A DNA stretch of 64,000 nucleotides from Mantamonas sphyraenae (taxonomy: Eukaryota; CRuMs; Mantamonadidae), in contig JAPMXV010000032.1 of the NCBI GenBank assembly GCA_026936335.1, positions 124,001-188,000 on the forward strand, given 5' to 3'. Within the stretch, counting starts at the first letter, position 1; each line of letters opens with the position of its first letter. The notes beneath the pieces are model-generated. The model saw nothing but the letters and a program-made list of their open reading frames with translations, did not search any database and was not told the DNA's origin. The translations under genes and the position numbers were made by a program. Of this stretch, positions 11,401 through 23,160 are shown piece after piece.

Positions 11401-14273
11401 ATGCCGGCCTTTCCCCGTGAGCAGGACGACTTGGTGGCACACATCCGCAAGTTGTCCGGAGTGCTCAGCACTCTGGACATGAAGAGCATCAAGCTGCCCC
11501 CCGTGGCTGTGGTGGGAAGTGTGGGTCACGGCAAGACGGCACTGATCGAACAGCTCCTCGGGTTTGAGCTACTGCCCACTCCGTCGCGCCTGCCCATCAT
11601 CCTGCACCTGCACAACAATGAGAACGACCACGAAAAGGGTACGTACAGCGCCTGTGTGGTGGCCAGCCCCTCACCGCAGGGTCCTTGCCGTCTGGTGTGG
11701 CCTGAGGCAGCCAGGCGACAGGCCAGGCCGTGGGAACTCGCCGAGAGAGCGTGGCCACGTCAGCTTCGGTCTCCCACACACACTCACACATACCTGCATG
11801 CACCCTGAGGACGTGAACAGATTACGGCGAACTGTACCACGTGAGCGACAAGCGCTTCTACGACATGGGCCAGATCAAGGCGGAGCTGGTGAAGGAAACC
11901 AACCGCATCCTCGGCCCGCCTGGCAGCTCGATCTCCATCGGCACCAAAGCCCTCCACGTCAAACTGGTGTCGCCACGGTTGCCCACTCTGACTATTGCCG
12001 ATCTCCCGGGCCTCCCTTCCAGGGTAAGTGGTGATCTGGAACAGAGGACTTCCACCTGTGCACATACGCTGTCGAACGCGTCTCGGTGCGAGCGGCCATT
12101 TTCCCACCACTGGCATGGGTTCCTAGCCTGCCACCTGCGTGCTCACACTGCCTTTTGCCCTTCCACGTGCCCTTCTACTCTCCCGTGTCCCCGTGCGTCA
12201 TTCTGTTCCTCCACACACCCCGTCTTGGCCGCTTGTGTGCGCCGCCTGCGTCCGTGCCGCGTTCCGTGTGCCTGCTGCCTCAGGCCCACGACCCAGAGAC
12301 CTTCAAGGCCGTCGCAGACGTGTGCAAAACCTTTCTCAAGGTGCCCGACTGCATCATCCTCTCCGTCACCAACGCCACCACAGATCTCGCCAACTCCTAC
12401 GCCATCCTGCTTGCCAACAAGATGGACCCTGGCAGTAAGTGTTACCCTCCCGCAGCCCCCCCCCAGCCCCTCCCCGCACACACGTACACACGAACATCCC
12501 CGCTCACACACCCTTGCCATGGCCTTCAACATCCATGTGCACACCCCGTCCCGTGCTCCCACAGACACACGCACCATCGGTGTGCTCACACACATGGACA
12601 AGGTGAGCAACAACGGCATCGACTTGCTTCCGGGCCTCCTCAAGGACGGCAAATACATCGGCGTGGCCAATCCTTTCAAGGAGCGTGACTATGAACGTTC
12701 GCGCTCGTACGACCGTGGCTCCTCCTCCTCCTCATCCTCGGCCGGCAGTGGGTCGGCCAGTTTGTTTTCCGGCTTTGGCGGCGACACGCTCTTTGGCGGC
12801 TCGGACGACGACAGCGCGTCCGGCAACCCAGAATGGGATGCTCTGGACGAAGCTTACCAGGACGACGATGGCCAGCGGGATATCACCTACACGGCGCCGC
12901 CATCGGCCAAGATTGGTCACCAACACGTCGAAAACGTCCTCGTGGCCATGCTCATGCACCCGCTGCGCGACGTCGTGCCCGAGGCCAAGGTGCGCATCAA
13001 CGCAATGATGAATGAGGCGCAGCAACAATTCCAAAAGTACAGAGACGAACCCAAACTGCAGAGCCAGAAAAACCACGGCGCCCTTCTGCTCTCGCTCATC
13101 ACCGCCTTTGTTGGCGAGTACCAGGATGCCATCGACTGCAAGAGCGCAGAGAGCATTCGCAATGGTAACAACGAATTGTACGGCGGCGCGCGCATCTCCT
13201 ACATCTTCCGCGACCAGTTCCAGCCCAGGCTGGAAGACATTGAACCGCGGGACATCTTCACATACCAGGAGCTGCGCACAGCAGTGCGCAACGCACGCGG
13301 TGTCAAACCTACTTTGTTTGCTCCAATGGCCGCCTTTGACCTGCTCATGAAGCGCATGCTGGACACCCTGCAGGAACCGGTGGATTGGTGCATCGAGGCT
13401 GTCGCTAGCGAGCTCATCACCCTCAGCAACCGCTCAGCCGCCCTGACACTCTCCCGCTACCCTGCTTTGCAAGAGCGAGTGGCTGCACATGTGTCCAACA
13501 TGATCCGCACGTACGAACAACCCGCTGGCAGACTTATCCACAACCTGCTCGACGCTGAGCAGGCCTACTTCAACCCGCACCACCCGCACTTTGAAGAGGA
13601 GTGCATGCGCATCGAAGAGGAATTGTACCCGCCTCCGCCCCCGCCCAAGAACCCGCACGAGAACAACGGCCAGCTTGACGAAGAGTCCAGTTTTGATTGG
13701 GAAAAGGTCGACTGGACTTCCAACAACGATCTCACCACCTCTTCAGCCGAGACCGGCTCGTCATCATCTTCATCATCGTCATCATCGTCATCATCGTCAT
13801 CATCATCATCATCACAGCAGAACGGAACAGACAAGGGCAACAAGAGCGCATGGAACTCAGGCGTGACCACAGACGAGGACGAGCAGCCCAACGTCAGGCG
13901 AAAGGGCGACATGGGCTCATACCATCAGCGCGTTCCACACAAAATCATGGTTACGGGGGCGGTGCAGGACGGCGAAGAGGCCCTGCAGCTCAAGGTGTTG
14001 GAAATCTCGTTGTTGGCCTATTTTGTCGTCGTGCGCTCCAAGACCGCCGACGTGGTACCCAAGGCCCTCATGGCCAGCTTGGTCAACATGTCCAAGGACG
14101 GCCTGCTCACCGAGCTCGTGTCTGCCTTTTACGACGAGCGCCTGTTTGACGAGCTGCTCAAAGAGGCCAGCGACTTTGCCACCAAGCGTGAGGAAGCTCT
14201 CGATCACATCCAGAAGCTGCGTGGCCTGATGCTTACAGTAGAGGATGTGGCCAAGACCGAATACAAGTTTTGA
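11401..14273 (+). CDS. Dynamin-like large GTPase
   Basis: Four exons (11401-11638, 11821-12023, 12284-12434, 12565-14273) join with phases 1, 0 and 1 and encode about 766 aa. GTPase motifs: G1 GSVGHGKTA (dynamins normally have GKS), switch-I LPTPSRLPIIL, G3 DLPG at the exon 2/3 boundary and G4 THMD after TRTIGVL. The exon 3/4 junction rebuilds DPGNTRTIG, which supports the splice. A stalk region and a C-terminal GTPase effector domain follow (ALMASLVNMSKDGLL, FDELLKEA). No PH domain or transmembrane segment is seen. Two unusual inserts occur: a Ser/Gly/Asp-rich one after the GTPase domain, and a Pro- then Ser-rich one just before the effector domain. Membrane fission or remodelling is inferred from the family. 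Confidence 0.85.
13757..13815 (+). repeat. TCATCG-type Ser run in the dynamin-like gene
   Basis: About 19 consecutive Ser codons of the TCN family, before the GTPase effector domain. Confidence 0.9.
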
Positions 14274-14285
14274 GTGTTCCACAGC

Positions 14286-15966
14286 ATGGCATCCCCTCCA
14301 CAGCCCAAACCAATGTCGTCGTCGCACGAGCCCGGTTCCGGCGGGTACGACCGCAAACACAAGGGCATTACACGCAAGCAACTGCTGGAAATGGACCCCA
14401 AGACCATGTCCAAGCGGCAACTGAAGAAACGCAAGCGCATGGAAGAGGCCATGGCGCGTGAGGAAGACGGCGGCGAAAAGAGGTCGCGTCGCACGCGCAA
14501 AGACCGCAACTGGGAGGAGGTGTACCAAGGATTTGTGGCCACACATGGCAATCCGGTGCTGCACGAACAGTTTGCCGACGTGGAGCTGGACAAGTGCGAG
14601 TACGTGTGTCACTCTGGCCTGCGCTTCATCAAGCCCTATTTTTACCGCTTCAAGTCGCACGCCAAGAAGCGCTGGTTGGGCCGCCTGCTCATTGATGTGT
14701 TCCTCAACGAGTTTCACGGCGAGGTGAACCGAGACTACTATGTAGGTGGCGCGCGGGATGAGGGTGCAGAGGATCGCGACAAACGACGTGCATGTTGACG
14801 CGGCCCCCACATCGCACCTGGCCATTGGACACACACAGATTGAAGCCATGGCTGACGGGAGGATATCTGTAAACGGCCAACGCGTGGACGAGGACTATGT
14901 GATTGCGGACAACGACATGATTGCACACATTGTACACCGCCACGAGCCACCCGTGCTGGACCAGCCACTGGTGATGGTGGGTGAATCGGAAGATGGCGTG
15001 ATGGCTTTCAACAAGCCTCCATCCATTCCTGTGCACGCAACAGGGCGCTACTACATGAATTGCGTGGAGAGACACCTTGAGGAGATCAACGGGATCAGCC
15101 GCAACAACCTGTACGTGGTGCACAGGCTTGACCGCCTCACAAGCGGCGTCTTGCTGATGGCGCGCAACAAAAGGGCCGCAGATGACTTTCAGCAGCAGCT
15201 GGTGTCTGGTGAAGTGCACAAACACTACGTGGCGCTCGTCGAAGGTCAATTCCCCAGAGAGCCTGTGCTGGTGGATGAGCCACTCAAGGTTGTCAACCCC
15301 AGGCAAGGATACAGTCAAGTGGGCCATGAAGATGCCAAGGAAGCGGTGACGCGCTTCCAACTGCGCTGGTACGACCCGGCCAGCAACCAATCCCTGGTGA
15401 CCTGCCACCCACAAACCGGACGCCAACACCAGATCCGCGTGCACCTCCAGTTCCTTGGCTTCCCCATTGCCAACGACCCTGTGTACGGGAGCGACGCGAG
15501 CACAGGAACCGAAACCATCGATGAGCTCCACGAAATGGACTTTTCGGGTGTGCGCAAGGAAGAGAAAAGCACCGATCAGATCGAAGCTCAGAAGCGGCTG
15601 CAGGGCAAGTGGACGCCCACTCAAGAGTGGCAATCGCCGCAAGACTTTTTCACCCAAGGCCTGTACTTTCCCGATTGTGTGGACTGCCAGTACGTGTGGA
15701 AAACGGGGAAGCCCGAAGACTACGTCCTGTACCTCCATGCCTACGCCTATGAGCGCCTCGACGAGTGGCGCTTCGAGGCTCCGCTTCCTTGGTGGGCCCA
15801 CGCGCCCCAAGATTGCACCCTCTACGATGTGGACGACCCACTCCCTGCCGACGACACGCACTCCACCCTCCCGTCGTTTGCATCACATTCTTCAAGTTCT
15901 TCATCTTCATCTTCATCTTCATCTTCATCTTCATCTTCATCGTCCTCCTCGTCATCTTCTCGCTGA
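14286..15966 (+). CDS. RPUSD2: RPUSD2/Pus9-type RNA pseudouridine synthase
   Basis: Exons 14286-14741 and 14839-15966 (97-nt intron, phase 0) give about 527 aa. The N-terminal exon is basic and carries the family segment LRFIKPYFYRF followed by WLGRLLIDVF. The splice rebuilds the S4-like RNA-binding part (RDYY joined to IEAMADGRI, then DNDMIAHIVHRHEPPV). The catalytic motif is HRLDRLTSG with the conserved Asp; later motifs include CHPQTGRQHQIRVHLQ and DPVYG. The enzyme isomerises uridine in tRNA or mRNA, and family members act in cytosol, nucleus or mitochondria. The C-terminus ends in a long Ser run. The stop lies 8 bp from the stop of the convergent gene. Confidence 0.9.
15892..15948 (+). 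repeat. TTCATC hexanucleotide run at the RPUSD2 C-terminus
   Basis: A near-perfect hexanucleotide run of TCT/TCA Ser codons, continuing into mixed TCC/TCG to the stop. Confidence 0.9.
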
Positions 15967-15973
15967 TCCTGCA

Positions 15974-17946
15974 TCATCGCACGTCAAACGGAACGGCTGC
16001 TGCCACCACAGGGCCCTTGCGCCCGTTGGAAACATGTCCACGCCGCTCCCGCTCGCGCGAGCTGGACACATTCGACATGGGCGAGCTGTATGGGTCCATG
16101 TACTCTGAATAATCACCTCCTGCATAGCCACCGCTGTTGCGAACCCCGCTGTCGCCACTGCCGTAGTCCTCAAAGATCCCTTCGTCTTGGATCTCCCGCT
16201 GGTACCGTCTCCTGTTCTCAGCCAGCTCCCTGCGCACTCGCTGCTCCTCCATCCTCTCTTCCAGCTCCTGTTGTCGCTTGAGTTCCCTCTCACGTTGTTG
16301 CTTCTCTTCAATCTGCATCCGCAGTTCCTCCTGGTATTCCAGGTCCTGCCGCTTGCGCATCATCACCTCCCGTGCTTCGGGCGAACTCTCCAGCGCCACT
16401 TGTCCCCTTGATTGTTGCGCTTGTGCCTCCATGCGGTCCTGTTTGATCCTGTCAAGCTTCCGCTGCGATCGTTCCAACCGCCGGTACTTGTCGTCTTCAG
16501 CCGCCCTCTCGGCTGCCTCCCGCGCTCGCTTGGCGCGAATCTGTTCGTCCAACTCCGCTTGATACTGCCTGCGCTCCTCCTCTGCCTTGCGTCGGCTTTC
16601 TGCATCCCTGCCCATCATCTCCGACAACGCCCCCATGAACTGTCGCTCGTTCCCCTTGGCCTTGCTCCTCCGGCTACCTCCACTTCCTCCCACCACGCTG
16701 TACGGCGACCCGTACGCCCCAGCGTCCCTGTCACGCCGCGGTGGCGTGCGTGCGTTGAGGGCCGCCTCGTACGCCGCGTGATCCCGTTCGTCGTAGTCCA
16801 AGCGCCGCTGCTCTGCAAAGAACTGGGGCTTGGAGGAGCCCTTGACTCCAGTCGGGGAGTTGTCCAGCGCCTCCATTGTGTTGGTCAGTTTGTTGTGGCG
16901 CAAGTCCGCCAGCACGTGGCCTTTGTCGTCCTTGATGGGTGCCCCGCCTCCAGCCTTTCCCCATGGGTCGTACTCTTGAATCTCCAGATCCTTCTTGCGG
17001 TTCCACAATCGTTCCTGTGCCTGTTGCTCCTGCAGACGCTGGTACTTTTCCCTCAGTTGTGCGTCTGTACAGTGTGCGTGTCGATTTTTGCGTCAGCCGC
17101 CCGACCGTTACTCTCGCTCGCTTTTCAACCCAAACCTCCCACCGCGTGCCCACTCGTCCACTTACCCAGTTCCTTGCGGTACAATGCCCGCTCGTCCATT
17201 TCCTCGTCCGAATCGGGTTCGGGCGAGCGTCGTGGAGCAGAGTAGACGACGCCTGCGCGAGTGTCGTCGGCATCCGAGTCGACAATGACGTGCCGCGACG
17301 CCCCGTACCGCACATGTGGCTTGTACGGCTGCGACACGTGGTCTTCCGAGTACTTGCTGCTGTTCAGGGCCTCATACAACGCTTCTTCTTCTGCCTCAAT
17401 CTCTCGCACCCTCCTCTCTGCAGTGCGCAGCCGTTCGCGACGCGACGCCTCAGGTGACACCCGTGGCCTTGCGTTTGCCCTCTCAATCCGTTCCCGCATG
17501 CGTCGCTCCTCTTCCGTTTCGCTTTCCAGCGCCAATGCCACTGCCTCGGCCTCCAGCTCCCGTTTCGCCGCCTCGACCTTGCGCCGATACACCAGCTCTT
17601 CCTCCTCCGCCCGCAGCTCGTCAAGCCTCCGAGCACGCTCCTTGGCTGCCGCTGCACGTTTGCGTGCCGCCGCATCCTGCTTCCCTGCGCCTCCTCCTGC
17701 ACCGCCACCTCGTTCCGGTTTGCTCTTGCGTCCTTTGGGCCCTGCTCGTTTGGGGCCGCCTCGATCGTTGGCCACCCGAGCTCGTCGCTCGTTCTTTTCG
17801 TGCATGGCCTTCACCTTGTCCATGGCCTGCTGCACACCCACAAGTGCCGTCGTCACCAGGCTGTTGTCCTCCTCGCACAAGTCCAGCAGCTGCTCGCACA
17901 GCTTCAGCAGCTTGCGATGCTTGCGCGAAAGCTGGCCGGACGACAT
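15974..17946 (-). CDS. Coiled-coil protein, CSPP1-like motif
   Basis: Exons 17946-17166 and 17064-15974 (intron 17165-17065, phase 1) encode about 623 aa. The protein is highly charged and largely coiled coil: an Ala/Arg/Glu-rich stretch at ~85-200 and a second Gln/Arg/Glu-rich helix at ~420-560. Between them lies EYDPWGKAGGGAP followed by KDDKGHVLADL, which resembles the short PWG-x-GAP motifs of CSPP1-type centrosome and cilium proteins. That match is weak and from memory, so the symbol is left blank. The start is ATG 17946; a longer frame upstream has no ATG. A microtubule or ciliary role is inference only. Confidence 0.75.
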
Positions 17947-18064
17947 CCCGTTGCGTTTTCTCTTTTTTGACTCCCCTGGCGCACGCAGCACAAACACACC
18001 CAACCCCTCGCTCTCTCAAGCACGGAGTTTCCTCACATAGACTCCCTGCCCCCTTCTCCCTCCA

Positions 18065-18337
18065 ATGCCTGTGGAACCCATCCAGTTTCCCGACAAACAA
18101 GAGGCGGACGGTTTTGTCCAGCAGCTCACTGCCCTTCTCGAGGATCCGGCCTCGGCAAGCACCGCTGCCGCCATCTGTGGCCTCGTTGTCTTTGTTTTCA
18201 TGCTGCTCCAGTTTGTGTACGGCCAGGTGCAGGCCGTGGGTGAAGCACGCGAGATTCAACGCCTGGAAAAGGAAGCTGCCTCTGCACGTGCCTCTGGCTC
18301 CCGTGGGCCGTCTGCAGATGGTCTCCGGAGACGTTGA
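18065..18337 (+). CDS. Small single-pass membrane protein (90 aa), unknown
   Basis: Intronless, 90 aa from ATG 18065. Residues 35-53 form one hydrophobic helix (AAAICGLVVFVFMLLQFVYG). It is preceded by a polar N-terminus and followed by a basic helical tail (REIQRLEKEAASARA). The gene sits between two confident genes and is divergent from the coiled-coil gene (118 bp between starts). The well-formed membrane helix supports it as real. I do not recognise a family. Confidence 0.6.
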   Translation: MPVEPIQFPDKQEADGFVQQLTALLEDPASASTAAAICGLVVFVFMLLQFVYGQVQAVGEAREIQRLEKEAASARASGSRGPSADGLRRR

Positions 18338-18447
18338 GTGTCAGATGTGTGCACTTTGGACGTGCGACCACGAGGAATGAAGTGAATTCTTGGTTTGCAC
18401 GCGTCGCCACACACACCAATCTCTTCCAATCTCCCCGGTGTGCACAC

Positions 18448-19983
18448 ATGTCGGACGACGAACGGCAGCTGCGTGCGGGGTTGTTGGACAACCAAGACGA
18501 GCAGGATGACTACGATGGGCCTCAGGACGAGGCTCAGGCGCACGAGAGGGAAGGCATCTCCAACATCACCCTCCTTTCCTTCGGCAGCGAAAACACCTCG
18601 GAGCAATACTTTGACGATGAATACGACGAAGACGAAGAGTCCTATCTCGAGCTCATGCCCCAGGAGATCATCAATCGCATCTGCCTGTACCTCAGCGCAC
18701 GCGACGTGGCCGCGTTGGGCGCCACCTGCCGCCAACTTCGCCAGCAGGCTGCCGACGATTACGTGTGGCAAACCATGTACCTTCGCCTTCCCGAGAATAC
18801 CGTCACCCAGGATCAGACCCTCGCTCAGCGCATGATGCGCCTCGGTTCGTCCCGCGGCCTGTGGGACGTCGAGCACGAAGTGCTGCGTGACTACAAGGAA
18901 GTCAAGAAACCCAGCAATCGCTCGTGGCGCCAACACTACGTGGAACACCTCGCCGAACTGCGAGAAGAATACGATGAGCTCATCAAGCTGGACGAAATCG
19001 ACCGCTATCACGGCACATGGGAGTACCGCTTCAAAATCTGCTGCGACTCCTTCTGGACCACCCGTTCCCTCGCCCAGACCGCCATTGTGCTCAGCTTCCT
19101 CTTCATCATGTTTGCTCCCCTCGCATACGTAATCATGGTCAACCTCAAGCTCGACCAGATTGCCTATGTCAACTGGAGTTGGACCCAGCTCATGTTGCCC
19201 CTCTGGTTGATGGCTGCCGTCACTCTCGTCGGCTTCTGCATCACAGGCATCGACGAAGGCGCAAACTTTGCCTTTTTCTGCTGCGTACCCATTGCTACGG
19301 CCTTGTTGTACGGCATTATTCTGCTCTTTCCGCTCCTTGTCTCCCTCAAGGTCGACCAAACCCTCACCTCTTCCTGGTTCGCCATCTTTATTCCGGTCTA
19401 CCTCATCATTGGTCCCTCTGTGGTCATTGGTCTCTGCTTTATCGGCATCATGCTCGCTGACAAGTGGCAGCGTCAGCCGAACCAACCGCCTGCCCTCGTT
19501 CCCGACGACCAGGTGTACCCGATCCTCGTCACCTTTATCAGCGACATGCTTTGCCCAGCGGTGTTTAGCATCCTTCTGCCCATGTGGCTGGAAAACCAGC
19601 TTCCGGGCTGGAAGCTCCACGATGTCATGCTGCCGCTGTGGATTGGTCAGGGCATCCGCATGCTGTTTCTGCTTTCCATGGTTGCCGTCGAGGCATGCGT
19701 CACCTTTGTCTTTCAGGTCCTTCCTTCTGTGCTCTCCACCGTCTTCCTCGTCCTCAAGGTCGAGCATGCGTGGGACATCAGCTACGGCATTGTCTTTCTC
19801 CCCACCTACGTCATCTACGGCGGCACCAACCTAGCCCTCACCTGCTTTGCCTGCTACTTCATGGGCTCCGAGCTCTTGCGCAGCGAAGCTGAAGACCGCG
19901 CACAGGCCATGGAACGCATCCGCGAGGTCCTTGCCCCCCGTGCCGGTGTCGTGCTCCAGGCTGGCAACGAAGACTTCGTGTGA
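18448..19983 (+). CDS. F-box protein fused to a polytopic TMEM185-like membrane domain
   Basis: Intronless, 511 aa. After an acidic N-terminus, residues ~67-110 are an F-box (ELMPQEIINRICLYLSARD, then CRQLRQQAADDYVWQ). Residues ~205-490 hold about eight hydrophobic segments, including TAIVLSFLFIMFAPLAYVIM, LPLWLMAAVTLVGFCI and a late QVLPSVLSTVFLVLK. The membrane part resembles the TMEM185 (fragile-X-associated) family in segment spacing; this is a tentative assignment. The F-box would recruit SKP1 and a cullin-RING ligase, so the protein is plausibly a membrane-anchored ubiquitin ligase adaptor. Both halves lie in one uninterrupted frame with no candidate splice between them. Confidence 0.8.
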   Translation: MSDDERQLRAGLLDNQDEQDDYDGPQDEAQAHEREGISNITLLSFGSENTSEQYFDDEYDEDEESYLELMPQEIINRICLYLSARDVAALGATCRQLRQQAADDYVWQTMYLRLPENTVTQDQTLAQRMMRLGSSRGLWDVEHEVLRDYKEVKKPSNRSWRQHYVEHLAELREEYDELIKLDEIDRYHGTWEYRFKICCDSFWTTRSLAQTAIVLSFLFIMFAPLAYVIMVNLKLDQIAYVNWSWTQLMLPLWLMAAVTLVGFCITGIDEGANFAFFCCVPIATALLYGIILLFPLLVSLKVDQTLTSSWFAIFIPVYLIIGPSVVIGLCFIGIMLADKWQRQPNQPPALVPDDQVYPILVTFISDMLCPAVFSILLPMWLENQLPGWKLHDVMLPLWIGQGIRMLFLLSMVAVEACVTFVFQVLPSVLSTVFLVLKVEHAWDISYGIVFLPTYVIYGGTNLALTCFACYFMGSELLRSEAEDRAQAMERIREVLAPRAGVVLQAGNEDFV

Positions 19984-20047
19984 GCCATCTTGCTGCGAGC
20001 AGTCTCGACTGCACACACAATACACCATCCATGCCATCCGTCGTGAG

Positions 20048-22004
20048 ATGCATCGGCTCCACCCACGCGCACGTGTCGCCAAACCGATGTCGGCTTCTTC
20101 GTCTTCTTCCTCCGTCTCGGCGGCTGGATTTCAGAAGCTCCTCAGCCACACCCAGGTGGTCGATGCCCATCGAGAGAACCACGTGGCTTTGGGCGACACC
20201 AAACACGTGCGCCTGTATGACACCACCGCGCGCACAGACTTTCCCCAGAAGAAAGCCGACCTTGCCGATCCTCAGCAGGGCATCAAAATGATGAAGGACC
20301 TGCGGAGGTCCCACTTCAACCCATACGACGGCGGAGCACACGAGTACGACACAGAAACGCGTTTGAACTACCGCCGCCCGGAGAAGCAGTCCTACAAGGG
20401 GATCACCCGCTTCGACATCAACGCCTCCACTTTACGACACGGCGATCGCAAAAAAATCACCCAGGAAGGCACAGTGTATGCAAGCACCTTTGATGGCTCC
20501 GCTCGCCGCAAAGACCGTGAGCATGAGGAGATTGTCAAGTACAAGAACAAGCTCACCAAGGGCATGACGGGCACGTAGGTTCCAACAAAGCCCAACGGTC
20601 ACTCGCTCAGAGGCCGGCGCCTCCTGCAGCCCACACGGGGCACACTGGCACACACACTCACTCACACTCACACTCCCACACAAACACATGAACACACCCA
20701 ACCCGTGTCCATCCCACGTGTCCACTTGCGCCGTGCTGTACTCTGCACGGCTTTGTAGCCACTTCAATCTCGGTGACCAGGGAAGCTCGTCGCGATTTGT
20801 CTCGGAGAGCAAGTCTCAGTACTACGCCAAGCAGCGCAAGTATGCACGCGAGACGATGAACTTGCAAAAGACACACATCCAGGAGGGTGACCGGGCAAAG
20901 GTGAAGGAGCTGGTCAGCGAGACGCGTGCTCAATACCCCAAGTACGACAATGCCGAGGTGCGCCAACCCAAGCAGTCCCTGCGCTGGCTGCGTGGCTCCC
21001 ACTTCAAGGTGGGCAACGACAAACCCGAGGCAGGGGCATTTGTGACCACCAACCGCATGTCCTACAACGACTCCACCAGCAACGTTACTCCGCGCAAGCC
21101 CAACAGCCCTCGTGCAAGCGCAAACGCAAAACGCCTCCTCGCACGCACCTTTGAGTCCACCATGCAGCACGGTGACCCCAAAAAGGTGCGCAATTACACC
21201 ACCACCTCCCAGATGACCTACTACGACAAGGGAGTCAGCGTGGCCGAGTTCAACGCCGAGAAACGCAAGCAGCTCCGCGCAACCCACTTTAGCATCGGGG
21301 ACGACTCACCCGCTCTTCGCGACATGTCCATGACGCACCGGTCCTTCCCTGAGCACGACGTGCGCAAGCATGCCCCTGCCCGTGGCAAGCAGGACTTCCA
21401 GACGTCGCACATCCAACACATCGGCAAGGAAACCAGCAAGGCTGCCAATGTGCGAACGGGCTACATCTCCACCAACAAGCGCACCTTTGTCGATCACTCC
21501 GACCGCAAGCTGGAAAAGCCCCTGCACACCCTTGCTTGGTGGCGCAGTTCCCACTTTGACGCCGGTGACAAAAAGGTCATCGGGTTCCAGAAGGACACTG
21601 AGACCAGCGAACAGTTTGCAAAGGCAGTGGAGCACCGCTCCGATGCTCCAGGCGGTGTCAAGAGTCCTCGCTTTAAGCGCCACTCGCCTCCAAAGAAAGC
21701 CGAAAACCGCAACCTCGTCTCCTCCCTGCCCCGAGGTGATCGTCGCCACTACAGCCGTCACGTCAGTGTCACCCATGGCGATTTCCAGGGCCCACAGGGC
21801 AAGACACGCTCCCAGAAGCTCAGTACTCAGGATTTGGTCCGCTCCCACTGGCAAGTCGGCAGCGGCGACGGCATGAGCACGTACCGCTCGGAGAGCCACG
21901 ACGGTTACAAACATCCATTTGAGAACACCAGCGTGCGATCGGGTTTCACCAAGCCTCTGTCCCAGATCCTCAGCGAGGAACAACAGACGAGCAACAAAAA
22001 ATGA
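20048..22004 (+). CDS. Probable axonemal protein with SHFxxGD repeats
   Basis: Exons 20048-20574 and 20759-22004 (intron 20575-20758, phase 2) encode about 590 aa. At least eight degenerate units carry a core like (S/T)HFxxGD or ARTFESTMQHGDP, spaced about 40-60 residues apart, each followed by a T-x-x-x-x-Y/F element (TETRLNY, TRAQYPKY, TTNRMSYND, TTSQMTYYD). The splice junction rebuilds THFNLGD, completing one unit. Short Thr/Tyr/Phe repeats of this style occur in microtubule inner proteins of cilia (for example TEX45 and related families). A ciliary role is inferred. The start could also be the in-frame ATG at 20087. Confidence 0.75.
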
Positions 22005-22118
22005 ACAACTCATTGTTGGCGTTTTGATTGCAAAGCCCCCTCTCTGCATGTCACATCTCACACGTGACATTTCCTTGGCACGACTGCATCCTGATTGAAG
22101 GAGATCGGAGCTCACACC

Positions 22119-23127
22119 TCACACCTTGACGTTGCGAAGGACGCGACGTACTGGCACGCTCTTCAGCTCCAGCAGGGCCTGTTCGAGTTCGCGAGTGATG
22201 TTCTTGAGGGTGGAATAGTCGGTTTGCAGGTTGGTAGACACCTTGTTCCCGTTGGCATCCAGCGTGTTCAGCTGCATCACGTACACGGGTTTGACCTGCT
22301 TCCGCAGCGATCGCGAGGCAAGCTCCACGTCCAGCCTCCACTCCAAATCATAAAACTGCGGCACGCTCATGCTACTCTTGGCCAACAGGGAACGCACGCT
22401 GGCCTTGTTCTCAATGTACAGCTGCATCCACGCCGTGTGAGGGAAAAGAGGGCCTGGTTCCCCCTCTCTCGCTTTCTCAGGCCCTTTCGCCCATCGCCCC
22501 ACTTCCTCCACGCTCACCAGCTGTCCCCACACACACCACCTACCTCGGTCAGCTTGGTTTGCAGCTCCTCCGGGAAGTTTAGGTCCAGCATCGAGTCCTG
22601 AAAGTCCACTTCGTCCAAATCAAGCTTGGCTGATTCGGTCCACAGAAAGGTCAATCCACCCACAACCGCCTCGCACACCTCCGGAGTGCATTCCAGCTTG
22701 TCTGCACCAACATCGGTTCCATAGAAACGTGTCGTGTATGTGGCAAGTGCACAATGTCGCCGTCCACCGTCACGTGTGTCCCCACGTGTGTCGACGAGAG
22801 TCCATTCCCCAAACAGCGTCAGCGCAAGCTCTCACCGCACTCTCTGCACAACCACTGCCCACAAGGTGGGTAACACCGTCTCAACCCCGCCTATGCCATT
22901 GCATCGCCCAACCACGCCTGGCATCCGACCCCCCGGGGTCCCTGTCCTCCATCCTCTGGCCACGGGCATAACAACATACCAGACACGGCTTCAAGCTTGC
23001 TGTCGTCATAGCCACTCTGGATGAACGACAAGGTGATGATGCAAAACTTATCGATGGTGGCGTCGTCCAAGTTGAGCAGCGCCTGCAAGTCCGCCTTCTG
23101 GCGTTCGTCGATTGCAAGAAGAACCAT
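22119..23127 (-). CDS. COMMD2: COMMD2, COMM-domain protein of the Commander complex
   Basis: Three exons, 23127-22980, 22701-22544 and 22421-22119 (phases 1 and 0), give 202 aa, close to the ~199 aa of human COMMD2. The N-terminus MVLLAIDERQKADL, the middle TFLWTESAKLDLDEVDFQDS and the C-terminal COMM domain (FYDLEWRLDVELASRSLR, then QTDYSTL and VRRVLRNV) align with COMMD2 rather than other family members. COMMD proteins form the ring of the Commander (CCC/retriever) complex in endosomal recycling. The gene is divergent to the GT13 gene with 33 bp between start codons. Confidence 0.92.
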
Positions 23128-23160
23128 CGTTGGCAGCGCTGGGTCTGCCAGCGCACATCC

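Noticed and set aside
14274-15966. Two separate genes at the RPUSD2 locus
   Set aside because: The short N-terminal frame and the synthase frame join by a phase-0 intron that rebuilds the family's S4-like region.
18256-19767. 503-codon antisense frame over the F-box gene
   Set aside because: It is rich in His, Asp and Glu with no domain, while the sense frame has an F-box and membrane helices.
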